A stretch of DNA of 42,864 nt from [Phormidium] sp. LEGE 05292 (GCF_015207735.1 NZ_JADEWG010000050.1:1-42864); one strand, 5' to 3'. Positions 18,080 to 26,021 are shown, counted from the first letter of the stretch. Numbers and translations are program-made. Notes: generated from the letters alone by a model not told the origin.

Positions 18080-18247
18080 CTAAATAATTTTCGATCGTTC
18101 CACTGGTAAAAGAATAGTAAAAGTAGCTCCTTGTCCTGACGTACTCTCACAAGAAAGCTCGCCGCCATGAGATTCTACTATAATTTGGTAGCTAATCGAT
18201 AGCCCCATTCCGATGCCAGAGCCTATCTTTTTAGTAGTAAAAATATG
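18080..18247 (-). pseudogene. C-terminal remnant of a histidine kinase ATPase domain
   Basis: On the minus strand this reads IFTTKKIGSGIGMGLSIS, continuing through IIVESHGGELSCES, TSGQGATFTILLPVE and RSKII to a stop. It is the G2 box and terminal strands of a HATPase_c domain, where intact kinases have FTTK..GSGTGLGLSIS. A TAA stop (plus-strand 18248-18250) immediately precedes it in frame, and no HisKA box or start remains. It is therefore a relic, unrelated in direction and detailed sequence to the adjacent 2307-residue kinase. Confidence 0.85.
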
Positions 18248-18314
18248 TTAGTCAAACCTGGCTGTACAGTATTTTTTTAAATATTTTTAACAATTGATAA
18301 ATTTGGTTATAATT

Positions 18315-18491
18315 AGATCTTGCACCAGTTCCGAAATCCGCCTGCGAATCAATTGGCAGGCTTATAGCTAAACTCCTCTAAAGAGGACTAAATACTTAGA
18401 ATTGAAAAACTTTCAGTCCATTAAAATGCACTCAAAGCTCTTAGCCCAGAAATTGATTTCTGGGCGGGCTAAAAGCGGAGGTGCAAGATCT
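18315..18491. repeat. Large copy (C) of the AGATCTTGCA inverted-repeat family
   Basis: The 12-bp ends AGATCTTGCACC (18315-18326) and GGTGCAAGATCT (18480-18491) are perfect inverted repeats. Inside are a CCTCTAAAGAGG palindrome and, at 18444-18465, a 10-bp-arm hairpin GCCCAGAAAT / ATTTCTGGGC, itself bracketed by TAGCCC/GGGCTA. The ends are shared with the copy at 41047-41143, but the interior differs. This suggests a mosaic, non-autonomous element. Confidence 0.7.
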
Positions 18492-18659
18492 CAGTCTATC
18501 TAATGCCATAGAACAAAGACAAAAAAATCTTCCCACCGACTTAACATATCGATTATCAGCGTTAACTGATGAGCAAAACCTATTTACTTAATATAAAAAA
18601 ATTAAGAAAAAAGTCGAAGAAAGCGGTATATTCTGGAAAGTGAGCGTCGGAAGTAAGCA

Positions 18660-19289
18660 GTGCCTAAAATCATCGCAATTCTAAACGGTAAGGGAGGCGT
18701 AGGAAAAACTACTACAGCTATTAATTTAGCTGCAACCCTCTCGGAGAAATCAGAAGTTCTTTTAGTTGATGCAGATATTCAAGGTTCCGCCAGTTGGTGG
18801 TATGAGCGAGCTAAGGATTCCTGGGGATTTGACTTATCCAAAGAAACAAATCCTAAACTTTTGAATCGGTTACGCAAGATAGAAGGCTATGATTTAGTTG
18901 TGGTAGACACTCCTCCGGCGCTGCACTCGGAAGCATTAGCAGCCGTAATAGCGATCGCAGATTATCTAGTTTTGCCCACACCTCCAGCACCAATGGATTT
19001 AGCCGTACTGATTGAAACAGTCAGGGAAGCAGTGACACCGAAAGGTGTCGCCCATCGAGTGTTGTTGACAAAAGTCGATTCGCGGAGTTTGGGCGAAGCA
19101 CTAGAAGCGCAAAACACGCTTTTAGAACTAGGAATCCCCGCTTGTCATGCTTTTGTTCGGGCTTATAAAGCTCACGAAAGAGCCGCTTTAGATGGCGTAC
19201 CAATTACGCATTGGCGCGGCAAAAATGGGCGAGAGGCTGAAGCTGACTACCGCAGAGTTGCTAACGAATTACAGCGAGATTGGAGGTAA
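18660..19289 (+). CDS. ParA-family ATPase (McdA-like candidate)
   Basis: ParA ATPases bind DNA as ATP dimers and position cargo such as plasmids, chromosome origins or carboxysomes. This 209-residue member has the deviant Walker A KGGVGKTT at residues 11-18, the switch DADIQGSASWW, and Walker B LVVVDTPPA. It has no N-terminal HTH, so it is a small type Ib-like ParA. The start is GTG with GGAAG upstream. Its stop overlaps the strong GGAGG Shine-Dalgarno of the following coiled-coil gene, so they are translated together. No ParB with an HTH and no parS-like sites are visible. The small size, signature lysine and coiled-coil partner fit the cyanobacterial carboxysome-positioning protein McdA, type 2, but chromosome or other cargo positioning cannot be excluded. 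Confidence 0.88.
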   Translation: MPKIIAILNGKGGVGKTTTAINLAATLSEKSEVLLVDADIQGSASWWYERAKDSWGFDLSKETNPKLLNRLRKIEGYDLVVVDTPPALHSEALAAVIAIADYLVLPTPPAPMDLAVLIETVREAVTPKGVAHRVLLTKVDSRSLGEALEAQNTLLELGIPACHAFVRAYKAHERAALDGVPITHWRGKNGREAEADYRRVANELQRDWR

Positions 19290-19294
19290 CAATT

Positions 19295-19993
19295 ATGGCA
19301 AGAAAAAATCTTTCGGACTTATTACGTCAAGAGGCACAAAAAGGCTCAAATTCTGAAGATGAAACTGTTAAAAATAATGATAACGGAGTCATTGATGTGC
19401 AAGCAGTGGAAGCAGTGGAAGTTACCGCAGAAGAAGTAACAGAAGAAGCTAGCAGCAATGACAAAACTTCTGCCAAACGCAGCACTTCTGCTAAAGCCGA
19501 ATTAGACACAAAAGTAGCAGAATTGCAAGCGGCTTTAGATACAGTTAAAGCAAATGAAGCAAGTTTGCAAAAAGAGATTGGGGAATTGCGATCGCACTTG
19601 ATAAAATCCCAGCAAAATGAAGCAAGTTTAGAAAAAAAACTGGCTGAATATAACTCAGAATTAGAAAATCAGAAAAAATTGCTAAAACAGCAGGAACAAA
19701 AGTTAGAAAAAACTAACCAAATGAAAAAAGAGTTAGACGAAGCGAAGAAAACTTCCCTGCAATTAGCAAATGCTAATTCTGCAATTGAAGAAGAAGTAAA
19801 ACAGTTAAGAAAACAACTGGAAGACTTACAACCAAAACCCGCACAGTTACCAACAAAACCTGCATCATTACCAACAAATCCCGCACCATTAGCAGTTAAA
19901 CAAATAAGAAAAGAAGGGAAACACTTACATTTCCCCTCACAAAAAACTGATAATTCAGATGATTTTGCCTCTAATACTTGGTTGCTGGACTAG
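19295..19993 (+). CDS. Coiled-coil partner of the ParA ATPase (McdB-like candidate)
   Basis: A 232-residue protein with a basic N-terminus (ARKNLSDLLRQEAQK), an acidic low-complexity linker (about 20-65), a long Gln/Lys/Glu coiled coil (about 68-175), a Pro-rich stretch (QLPTKPASLPTNPAP) and a C-terminal end SNTWLLD with the only tryptophan of the protein. A charged N-terminus, central coiled coil and conserved C-terminal Trp are the features described for McdB, the adaptor that links carboxysomes to McdA. The family match is by architecture, not by clear alignment. The frame is open back to a TTG at 19280, but the ATG at 19295 has GGAGG eight bases upstream. Its adjacency to parA supports a partner role. 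The codon composition looks like its neighbours. Confidence 0.8.
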   Translation: MARKNLSDLLRQEAQKGSNSEDETVKNNDNGVIDVQAVEAVEVTAEEVTEEASSNDKTSAKRSTSAKAELDTKVAELQAALDTVKANEASLQKEIGELRSHLIKSQQNEASLEKKLAEYNSELENQKKLLKQQEQKLEKTNQMKKELDEAKKTSLQLANANSAIEEEVKQLRKQLEDLQPKPAQLPTKPASLPTNPAPLAVKQIRKEGKHLHFPSQKTDNSDDFASNTWLLD

Positions 19994-20070
19994 AACTGAG
20001 AGCAGTTGGCGAGTAAGTTAAATTAGCCTAAATTTTACCTCTTACCTTCTGCCTTCTGCCTTCTATAAGG

Positions 20071-21165
20071 TTAGCGTTTTTGTAATTTGGCTTCCAACAA
20101 TTTGGCGATCGAATCTTTTTCCAGCAATCCCACTAACACACCATCAGCTTGAACTACAGGTAGTTCAGTAACATTATTTTGTTCAATCAACTTTGCCACA
20201 TCAAGCAATGATTGATTTGGACTTACTACCCTAGTTTGATCTACAGGTTTTGTCAGTTCTCTTACGGGAGTGAAGGGCCAAAGATCGGTGGAAACAGTTC
20301 TCATGTCATCAACAGCAATTTCTCCAACTAACCGTCCTTGTTCATCGATGACTAAAAACTTACGCCAAACATCTTTACCAATCACATAATCATTAGCTAA
20401 CTTTCGCAAAGACATTGACTCTAAAACAATTGGACTGTTAGGATTTACTGCTTCCTCAGCTTTCAAATTGGTGAGTTGATCTTGCAATCTAGCATACTGA
20501 GTAGCACGCCCAGCATTTTGTAACAAGAACCAACCAATTAATGCGTACCACCAACCACCAGCAAAGCCACTTCCTAATAATCCTAAAACAATTGCTAGAC
20601 CAAAACTAATTCCTAGTAAACCAAAAATTTGACCAACTCTACCAGCGAAAATCACACCTTTAAAAGGATTACCAGTGATTTTCCAAACTAGGGCTTTCAG
20701 AACATTTCCACCATCTAAAGGTAAGCCAGGAATTAAGTTAAATATACCCAATGCAAGGTTTATAGCACCTAGCAATTCTAACATTCCTGCCAAAGGCCCA
20801 GAAATGCCAGCGCCCACACTAAGAAATGTGAACAATCCAAACAGTAGAAAACTCACTAATGGGCCTGCGATCGCAACCCAAAAAGCCCCCGCTGGAGTTT
20901 TAGATTCTTCCGCTAAATTAGCCAAACCACCAAACAAAAACAAAGTAATTGATTTGACTTCTATTCCTTGACGAATAGCAGCAAAACTATGTCCTAGTTC
21001 ATGCGCCAAGACAGAGGCAAATAGCAATAAAGCTACGATTAATCCCAGTACTAAACCCAGTTGGCTGCTATAGCTTAACGTCACCAATCCCAAAATAAAA
21101 AACCAAGTGGGATGGACGAAGAAGGGAATGCCAAACAAATTACCAATGCGAATAGAACCGTTCAT
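20071..21165 (-). CDS. Site-2 protease family zinc metalloprotease with CBS pair
   Basis: S2P-type rhomboid-like membrane proteases (M50B) cut transmembrane regulators such as anti-sigma factors. The 364-residue protein has about six membrane helices, the zinc motif AHELGHSF (HExxH) near residue 55, and the second metal motif IFNLIPGLPLDGG near residue 145. It ends in two CBS repeats (about 245-300 and 305-360), which in this subgroup are thought to sense adenine nucleotides. All catalytic residues are present. The ATG at 21165 is the only plausible start. It is convergent with the ParA/coiled-coil pair and has no visible substrate gene nearby. Confidence 0.92.
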   Translation of the reverse strand: MNGSIRIGNLFGIPFFVHPTWFFILGLVTLSYSSQLGLVLGLIVALLLFASVLAHELGHSFAAIRQGIEVKSITLFLFGGLANLAEESKTPAGAFWVAIAGPLVSFLLFGLFTFLSVGAGISGPLAGMLELLGAINLALGIFNLIPGLPLDGGNVLKALVWKITGNPFKGVIFAGRVGQIFGLLGISFGLAIVLGLLGSGFAGGWWYALIGWFLLQNAGRATQYARLQDQLTNLKAEEAVNPNSPIVLESMSLRKLANDYVIGKDVWRKFLVIDEQGRLVGEIAVDDMRTVSTDLWPFTPVRELTKPVDQTRVVSPNQSLLDVAKLIEQNNVTELPVVQADGVLVGLLEKDSIAKLLEAKLQKR

Positions 21166-21348
21166 TTGGTTGCCTCTGATTTCAGCTTCTAGAAGATAAT
21201 TTTATCCTCTGTTCTTTTTAATTGTGACAAAATGTAACTATTGTTTTCATTTTTCAATTATCGTATTTTCCGTCTTTTACGGTTCGGTTTTGCCGATCGC
21301 AAACAAATCACCCAACAATTTCGGCATAATATAAGAGTAACTTCTAAA

Positions 21349-21400
21349 CCTCTCCTCCTCCTTCTCTGTGTCCTCTGCGTCCTCTGCGGTTCAAAAAAAA
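21349..21400 (+). repeat. Dispersed pyrimidine-rich spacer repeat, second copy
   Basis: CTCTGTGTCCTCTGCGTCCTCTGCGGTTCAAAA-type sequence, closely related to 7051-7114 and followed, like it, by an A run. It lies 70 bases before the 2TM gene. Confidence 0.6.
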
Positions 21401-21467
21401 AGCACAAGTCAGAGTCACAAGACATAACCTAGAAAATATACAAATTTAAGTTTAAATAAAAAATTCC

Positions 21468-21968
21468 ATGACACCCACATCCCAAAACAACCAAGTCACC
21501 CGCTATTACAAACAAGAAGACATCCAGCAAATTCTCCAAATCGCCATTTCTCGGCAAGCTAACGATGGAGAATTTTCCCGCGAACAGCTGAGGGAAATAG
21601 CTGAAGAATTAGATATCGCTCCGCAAACATTAGAATTAGCGGAAACCGAATGGTTAGCTAGACAAGGAGAACAAAGAAAGCGCCAAGAATTTAACTTATA
21701 TCGTCGGAGTAGATTTAAAAGACACTTTGGTAAATATGCAATTACAAACTCATTTTTAATGTTGTTCAACTTTGTAGCAGTTGGACATTTAACTTGGTCG
21801 CTTTATCTTCTGTTATTGTGGGGTTTAGGTTTGGGACTAAATGCCTGGAATACGTTTCAATCCGATGGTGAAGAATACGAAAGAGCTTTTCAGCAGTGGT
21901 ATCGTCGCTACCAATTTAAAGAAACAGTTAACGGCTTTTTCCAGAAGTTAATAAAAGCAGTTAATTAG
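21468..21968 (+). CDS. 2TM domain-containing membrane protein
   Basis: The 166-residue protein has a soluble N-terminal half (EDIQQILQIAISRQ ... FSREQLREIAEELDI), reading like a SHOCT- or DUF1707-type helical module that predicts an oligomeric contact. The C-terminal 2TM domain starts with a basic segment (FKRHFGKYAITNSFLMLFNF), has two membrane helices separated by a short turn (about 95-112 and 116-132), and ends in an aromatic/basic tail (FQQWYRRYQ). Proteins of this type are common in cyanobacteria and lack an assigned biochemical role. The ATG at 21468 gives the conserved length. The next gene is convergent. Confidence 0.75.
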   Translation: MTPTSQNNQVTRYYKQEDIQQILQIAISRQANDGEFSREQLREIAEELDIAPQTLELAETEWLARQGEQRKRQEFNLYRRSRFKRHFGKYAITNSFLMLFNFVAVGHLTWSLYLLLLWGLGLGLNAWNTFQSDGEEYERAFQQWYRRYQFKETVNGFFQKLIKAVN

Positions 21969-21993
21969 TCATTTTTACTTACCAAATGACTAA

Positions 21994-22299
21994 TTAAATG
22001 CAATAAATGGTGATATCTTCTCCACATCGATCGGCTAAGTAAGATAAAGCCCGAAAGCGTAAACTCATCAGTTGATCGTAGAGGGGATTAATTTTACAAA
22101 GTGGGGGAATGTGTAAAATTGTTTTCCCAAACACTTTAATATCTCTAGCAAAGGGACATTGTGAGGGAATTAAACGGCAAACTAACTGAGCAAATTCGCG
22201 ATCGCTCACATCAATATCATCTAAAAATTGGCGAATTGGATGTAAAATGTAATCTACAATACTGGGTGATTTGTGATAGTGGCTAGTAATAACAGTCAT
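21994..22299 (-). CDS. Mo-dependent nitrogenase C-terminal domain protein
   Basis: This 101-residue protein matches the small cyanobacterial family named after a C-terminal domain seen in some Mo-nitrogenase proteins. The conserved run is VCRLIPSQCPFARDIKVFG, then ILHIPPLCKINPLYDQLMSLRFRALSYLA and CGEDI. The paired cysteines (SQCPF, PLCK, RCGED, YC) are characteristic. Despite the name, no nitrogenase gene is in the window, and homologues occur in strains that do not fix nitrogen, so the function is open. The ATG at 22299 is clear. It points away from an AT-rich regulatory spacer shared with the 22620 gene. Confidence 0.85.
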   Translation of the reverse strand: MTVITSHYHKSPSIVDYILHPIRQFLDDIDVSDREFAQLVCRLIPSQCPFARDIKVFGKTILHIPPLCKINPLYDQLMSLRFRALSYLADRCGEDITIYCI

Positions 22300-22619
22300 A
22301 ATCTTTCCTGATTAATTTATATTTTTATCTTCATCCCTACAGCAAGTTTTTCCGGTGACTTGACAAAGCAATTTGTTGTGATAAATAAGAGGAAAATTTG
22401 CGATCGCCATTCTACCTATTAAGTGACTTGTAACAGTTTCAGGAGTGATTTAACTCACTTAAGTTAAAATTAATTACAGATTGTAATTAGTAATCACAAT
22501 TAGATTAACTAGAGTTACAGATTGTTATTACACATACAGTTTATTTTCCGAATCTGATTAGAATAGAAAACTATAAAGGTGTTCATCGCAGCCTCATCAC
22601 TGCCAATGGAGGTGGAATT
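22300..22619. other. AT-rich divergent regulatory spacer
   Basis: This region separates two small diverging genes. It holds an interrupted palindrome TTAACT ... AAGTTAA near 22451-22467, the direct repeats annotated at 22474-22530, and a GGAGG Shine-Dalgarno at 22610-22614 for the downstream gene. No other gene is visible. Confidence 0.5.
22474..22530 (+). promoter_or_regulatory. Pair of 16-bp direct repeats, possible operator
   Basis: TTACAGATTGTAATTA (22474-22489) and TTACAGATTGTTATTA (22515-22530) differ at one base and are 41 bp apart, close to four helical turns. They lie about 90-145 bases upstream of the 22620 start. This spacing suggests two sites for the same DNA-binding protein on one face of the helix. 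The regulator is unknown. Confidence 0.4.
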
Positions 22620-22814
22620 ATGTCAGAACTTACCTGTGAAGTACCAGTTCTTCACAATATTCAAGAACTCGAAGAAGCGATCAAACAATACAAATCCAAA
22701 GACTTAAGCGATAACGATCTCCTTTGCCAGTGGCAAGCGATCCGTGACGCAGCTTTGAATTTAGCTTCGTCTAACAAAGATACAGAGAAAGTTCCTGGTC
22801 AAGATAGTTACTAG
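22620..22814 (+). CDS. Small conserved-looking hypothetical protein (64 residues)
   Basis: The protein is acidic and soluble, reading MSELTCEVPVLHNIQELEEA and continuing with a helix-rich middle (IKQYKSKDLSDNDLLCQWQA) and a polar tail. The start is well supported by GGAGG seven bases before the ATG, and the long upstream spacer carries paired repeats, both signs of a real gene. No family is recognised and no catalytic pattern is present. It is convergent with the CaCA exchanger gene. Confidence 0.6.
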   Translation: MSELTCEVPVLHNIQELEEAIKQYKSKDLSDNDLLCQWQAIRDAALNLASSNKDTEKVPGQDSY

Positions 22815-22838
22815 TTTTAACAAGGTTAATACAGATGT

Positions 22839-22874
22839 AAATCTGGTAGAATCAATTTTGGTTTTACCAGATTT
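22839..22874. terminator. Candidate bidirectional terminator
   Basis: AAATCTGGTA (22839-22848) and TACCAGATTT (22865-22874) form a 10-bp perfect stem around a 16-base loop, with outer GGTTAA/TTAACC also able to pair. It lies between the convergent 22620 gene and the exchanger gene, directly after the exchanger stop codon. No long T-run is present. Confidence 0.45.
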
Positions 22875-22875
22875 C

Positions 22876-23895
22876 TTAACCGGAAAAAAACACTAACAAA
22901 AACCCGCCCAGATACAACAGTAATAACAGAAAACTCTCAAAGCCAATGTTGCCAATGCCATGTTTTTCGCGCCGCAACAAGCCCAAGAGTAGAATCCCAG
23001 TCATTAAAATAGTTAAAGCTAAAAGAAATACTTGGTGTTCTGTTAAAGCTTGATAAATTGAACCTTGGCGATAAGCGAGATCGCACAAAGCTAAAACTAA
23101 TACATCAAAGCTATTACCACCGAGAACGCCACTTACTGCTAAAGTAAATGCCCGACGTTGTACAGCTGCTATTGTAGTTACTAATTCGGGCAAAGATGTA
23201 GAAATTGCAGTGAACAAACTACCTACAGCATTTTCGGAAAGATTTGTGGAATTAGCAATAGTAACACCAGCTTGTTCGACAACATACCCAGCAACAGCTA
23301 GAACAGCAGCAAGTAATATGAAATATACCCATAACTTAATTGTTGACGAATCATCTTTCTCTTCGATTAATACTTCAATATTTTCTGTATCATGCGTTTT
23401 CCACATCGGCGAACTGTAAGCAACTGATACTAAACGCAAGCCCAAAATATAAGTAATAACTAATCCAAAAGATGCGGGATGAATTCCCCAAAGATTAATC
23501 AGCGGATATGCAGTTGCTAATAACGGGATGGTGAGTAAAACAATTAGTAAAGTTCCTTGAGTTAAAGTTGCAGCAGAAGCAGCAGCGTATTCTAAATTCG
23601 CTTCTAAATAAGTGAGATCGGCAATTCCTAAAAAGGCTGTTTGCACAGCAATATCGCCAAGCGCGTTACTCAAAGCTAATACCGGATAGTTGCCTAAAGC
23701 AGCGGTGACTGAGGTAACAATTCCCGGTAAAGAGGTACTAAATCCTAAGAATAAAGCGCCCATTAATGCTTGTCCGAGTTTGGTTTTTTGGGCTAGGCGA
23801 TCGGCAATTCCAGCTATGAAAGTACCACTGACGACAATTACCGCAGCCGAAACAATAAATAAAACGATACTAATTTCAAGTGATAAGTTAGTCAA
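22876..23895 (-). CDS. CaCA-family cation exchanger, divergent in the first alpha repeat
   Basis: A 339-residue membrane protein with about ten helices and two inverted alpha repeats, as in Na+/Ca2+ exchangers. The second repeat is canonical: AISTSLPELVTTIAAVQ followed by GGNSFDV. The first reads GFSTSLPGIVTSVTAALG then SNALGDIAVQ, so the glutamate that normally contacts the cation is glycine and the usual GSN becomes GDI. The two halves are joined by an acidic loop (about 170-185). The start is TTG at 23895; no ATG is available before the first helix. An 18-base sequence upstream is duplicated before the next gene (see 23918-23935). The ion transported is uncertain because of the altered repeat. 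Confidence 0.82.
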   Translation of the reverse strand: MTNLSLEISIVLFIVSAAVIVVSGTFIAGIADRLAQKTKLGQALMGALFLGFSTSLPGIVTSVTAALGNYPVLALSNALGDIAVQTAFLGIADLTYLEANLEYAAASAATLTQGTLLIVLLTIPLLATAYPLINLWGIHPASFGLVITYILGLRLVSVAYSSPMWKTHDTENIEVLIEEKDDSSTIKLWVYFILLAAVLAVAGYVVEQAGVTIANSTNLSENAVGSLFTAISTSLPELVTTIAAVQRRAFTLAVSGVLGGNSFDVLVLALCDLAYRQGSIYQALTEHQVFLLALTILMTGILLLGLLRREKHGIGNIGFESFLLLLLYLGGFLLVFFSG

Positions 23896-23917
23896 TGTTG
23901 ATACTGGGTTTTAGCGG

Positions 23918-23935
23918 TTTTCTCTTCTATTTTAG
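23918..23935 (-). promoter_or_regulatory. 18-bp element upstream of the exchanger gene, copy 1
   Basis: On the minus strand it reads CTAAAATAGAAGAGAAAA and lies 23 bases before the exchanger start. An identical copy is at 24950-24967 before the GDSL hydrolase start. TAAAAT could be a -10 box, which would make both genes share a promoter core. Confidence 0.45.
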
Positions 23936-23938
23936 TGT

Positions 23939-24907
23939 TTAATAACTATTTCCGATCCGGTTTCTTTGGTTCCACATAATTAAACCGATCGCCAAAACAG
24001 TAAATATCAGAATACTTAAAGGTAGCACTAATTTATTTGATGAGTTAGCCGCAGATTTGGAAGTAGCTTTTAATTGAGGAGAGGCTAATTGTACTAATAA
24101 TTTATGTCCCGCAGTTGAAGGATGAATACCATCCCAAAACAAAAACTCATTGGGCCGATCGCACACAATTCCCCCCCGATAGCAAGGTTGAGTTACATTA
24201 TTCAACCCGTATTTACCTGGGTAATTATAAACTTGATTAAATAAAGCATTAACGTCAAGATATCGAATATTAATATCGCCAAATTGCTGACGTAAACTTT
24301 TCACAGATGTAGCTAATCCTAAGTTATGATTTTGCGTTAAACTGCTGAGAATCTTGGCGCGTTCAGTTGTGCGTGTACCTGGAAGTTTACCTAAATCTGG
24401 CAAGTTAACCAAAACAATATTTTTTGCCCCTATTTCTGCCAAACGCTTGACCGCCGTAGCTAAATTATTAATAGGTACAGTAGTATCAGTTGCGCCCCCA
24501 AGGTAATCATTCGCACCTGCCCAAATAATATAAAGTGCTTTAGTATTGGCGGTGGAATTTTTAGCTTTAAATCTTTGAATTTGGGCTAAAACTCCGGGAG
24601 GTAACTGTTGTGAATCGCCTGTTTTAGCGCCTCCATAAGCAAAGTCATTCTCCACATTAACAGTTAATTTTAAGCGAGAAGCGAGATATTCTACCCAAAC
24701 AGGGCCATTAGAATAACGTCCTTTAAAATAAGGTGGATTTGGGGGATTATCACCATTAGTAGCTTGGTAAACATTACCTACATCGGAAAGACTATCACCA
24801 AAGACATAAATTTGCGGAAAAATTTCTGCTGAAAGAGGGTTGAAAGATCCTAAAATTATTACTAAGCAAATCGTAAATCCGACAGTCGCTAACCACCATT
24901 TTTTCAT
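23939..24907 (-). CDS. Secreted, membrane-anchored SGNH/GDSL hydrolase
   Basis: GDSL enzymes are serine esterases or lipases acting on lipids or acylated sugars. The 322-residue protein has an N-terminal hydrophobic signal/anchor (WWLATVGFTICLVIILG), Block I YVFGDSLSDVGN with the nucleophile serine near residue 39, the block II glycine in AYGGAKTG, the block III GANDYL asparagine, and block V FWDGIHPSTAGH with catalytic Asp and His. A C-terminal membrane helix (VLPLSILIFTVLAIGLIMW) with a basic tail suggests attachment to the membrane with the domain outside the cytoplasm. An ATG two codons earlier (24913) exists, but AAGGA is spaced properly only for the ATG at 24907. The architecture with a C-terminal anchor is typical of cyanobacterial GDSL proteins. 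Confidence 0.9.
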   Translation of the reverse strand: MKKWWLATVGFTICLVIILGSFNPLSAEIFPQIYVFGDSLSDVGNVYQATNGDNPPNPPYFKGRYSNGPVWVEYLASRLKLTVNVENDFAYGGAKTGDSQQLPPGVLAQIQRFKAKNSTANTKALYIIWAGANDYLGGATDTTVPINNLATAVKRLAEIGAKNIVLVNLPDLGKLPGTRTTERAKILSSLTQNHNLGLATSVKSLRQQFGDINIRYLDVNALFNQVYNYPGKYGLNNVTQPCYRGGIVCDRPNEFLFWDGIHPSTAGHKLLVQLASPQLKATSKSAANSSNKLVLPLSILIFTVLAIGLIMWNQRNRIGNSY

Positions 24908-24949
24908 TGACATTTCCTTATATTGTGATTTCGAGATTTATGTTGTTGT

Positions 24950-24967
24950 TTTTCTCTTCTATTTTAG
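24950..24967 (-). promoter_or_regulatory. 18-bp element upstream of the GDSL hydrolase, copy 2
   Basis: Identical to 23918-23935, here 42 bases before the chosen hydrolase start. See the first copy for interpretation. Confidence 0.45.
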
Positions 24968-25024
24968 AGAAATTTAGAGTTATTGTTATAGCTGAGGTTA
25001 TTTTGCGGGTAAGTTGTCCAAACT

Positions 25025-25999
25025 ATGATTAACGAATCTGAGGTTATTCGATCGCCATTGCTGTCTGTCTTACAGGATTTGCATCTTAAGTATCAGCAAT
25101 TACAAGAAGGGAAATTAGCCAACTATATTCCAGAATTGGCAAAAGTCAACCCAGATTTGTTTAGTATCTGCATCATGACTATAGATGGTCAAATTTTTGC
25201 AGTGGGCGATTACCAACATTTATTTACAATTCAGTCAATTTCTAAAGTTTTTGTTTATGGAATGGCGCTAGAAGAACATGGGCGAGAATATGTTTTAACA
25301 AAAGTTGGTGTAGAACCAACCGGAGATGCTTTTAATTCCATTGTGTTAGATGAAATGTCTAAACGACCATATAATCCAATGGTAAATGCTGGTGCGATCG
25401 CAACTACTAGTTTAATTAAAGGTTCAGGGCCTACAGAAAGATTAAACCGAATGTTGGATATGTTCCGCCGATATATTGGTCATGATATTTTTATTGATAT
25501 TTCTGTGTTCATGTCAGAAAGAACTACCGGACATCGTAACCGGGCAATGGCTCATTTAATGCTAAATTTTGGCATGATCGATCAAAAAATCGAAGAGGTT
25601 TTAGATTTATATTTTCAACAGTGTTCGTTAATGGTTAACTGTCAAGATTTGGCAGTAATGGCAGCGACTTTAGCGAATAATGGTGTTAATCCAGTGACGG
25701 GAGAACAGGCAGTAAAAAGTGATTATGTGCGCGATATTTTAAGCGTGATGTATACTTGTGGAATGTACAACTTTGCAGGTGAATGGGCTTATAAAGTTGG
25801 TCTTCCAGCAAAAAGTGGAGTTTCTGGCGGATTAATTGTAGTAGTACCAAATAAAATGGGAATAGCAGTGTTTTCTCCACTTTTGGACGAACGAGGAAAC
25901 AGCGTGCGGGGGGTAAAAGTTTGTGAGGAACTTTCGCAAAAGTATTGCTTACATATTTTTGATTATTTGCGGGGAAGTTGTAAGTTTAACGGAAATTGA
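25025..25999 (+). CDS. glsA: Glutaminase A
   Basis: Glutaminase A hydrolyses glutamine to glutamate and ammonia in the cytoplasm. The 324-residue protein is of family length and carries the beta-lactamase-like nucleophile motif S71-I-S-K74 in [10 protein letters not shown], the N-P-M-V-N-A-G-A block ([12 protein letters not shown]), the tyrosine segment [16 protein letters not shown], and [11 protein letters not shown]. All family catalytic residues appear present. The ATG at 25025 is the only sensible start. It diverges from the GDSL gene across a 110-base spacer. No glutamine riboswitch-like structure was recognised upstream. Confidence 0.95.
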   Translation: MINESEVIRSPLLSVLQDLHLKYQQLQEGKLANYIPELAKVNPDLFSICIMTIDGQIFAVGDYQHLFTIQSISKVFVYGMALEEHGREYVLTKVGVEPTGDAFNSIVLDEMSKRPYNPMVNAGAIATTSLIKGSGPTERLNRMLDMFRRYIGHDIFIDISVFMSERTTGHRNRAMAHLMLNFGMIDQKIEEVLDLYFQQCSLMVNCQDLAVMAATLANNGVNPVTGEQAVKSDYVRDILSVMYTCGMYNFAGEWAYKVGLPAKSGVSGGLIVVVPNKMGIAVFSPLLDERGNSVRGVKVCEELSQKYCLHIFDYLRGSCKFNGN

Positions 26000-26021
26000 T
26001 TCGCTTGTAAATGTACTTAAA

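Larger units (their letters stand above)
18059..18659. other. Degenerate spacer between the hybrid kinase and parA
   Basis: This 601-base region holds an antisense histidine-kinase remnant (18080-18247), the largest copy of the AGATCTTGCA repeat family (18315-18491), and about 170 bases of AT-rich sequence that presumably contain the parA promoter. No intact gene was found. Confidence 0.6.

Noticed and set aside
18444-18465. Rho-independent terminator
   Set aside because: The strong hairpin has no T-run in either direction and lies inside a dispersed repeat.
18660-19993. Plasmid partition locus indicating a plasmid origin
   Set aside because: No ParB HTH, parS or replication gene nearby, and the flanking genes are chromosomal in type.
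21994-22299. Evidence of nitrogen fixation from the Mo-nitrogenase C-terminal domain name
   Set aside because: No nif gene is present, and the family name does not imply nitrogenase activity.
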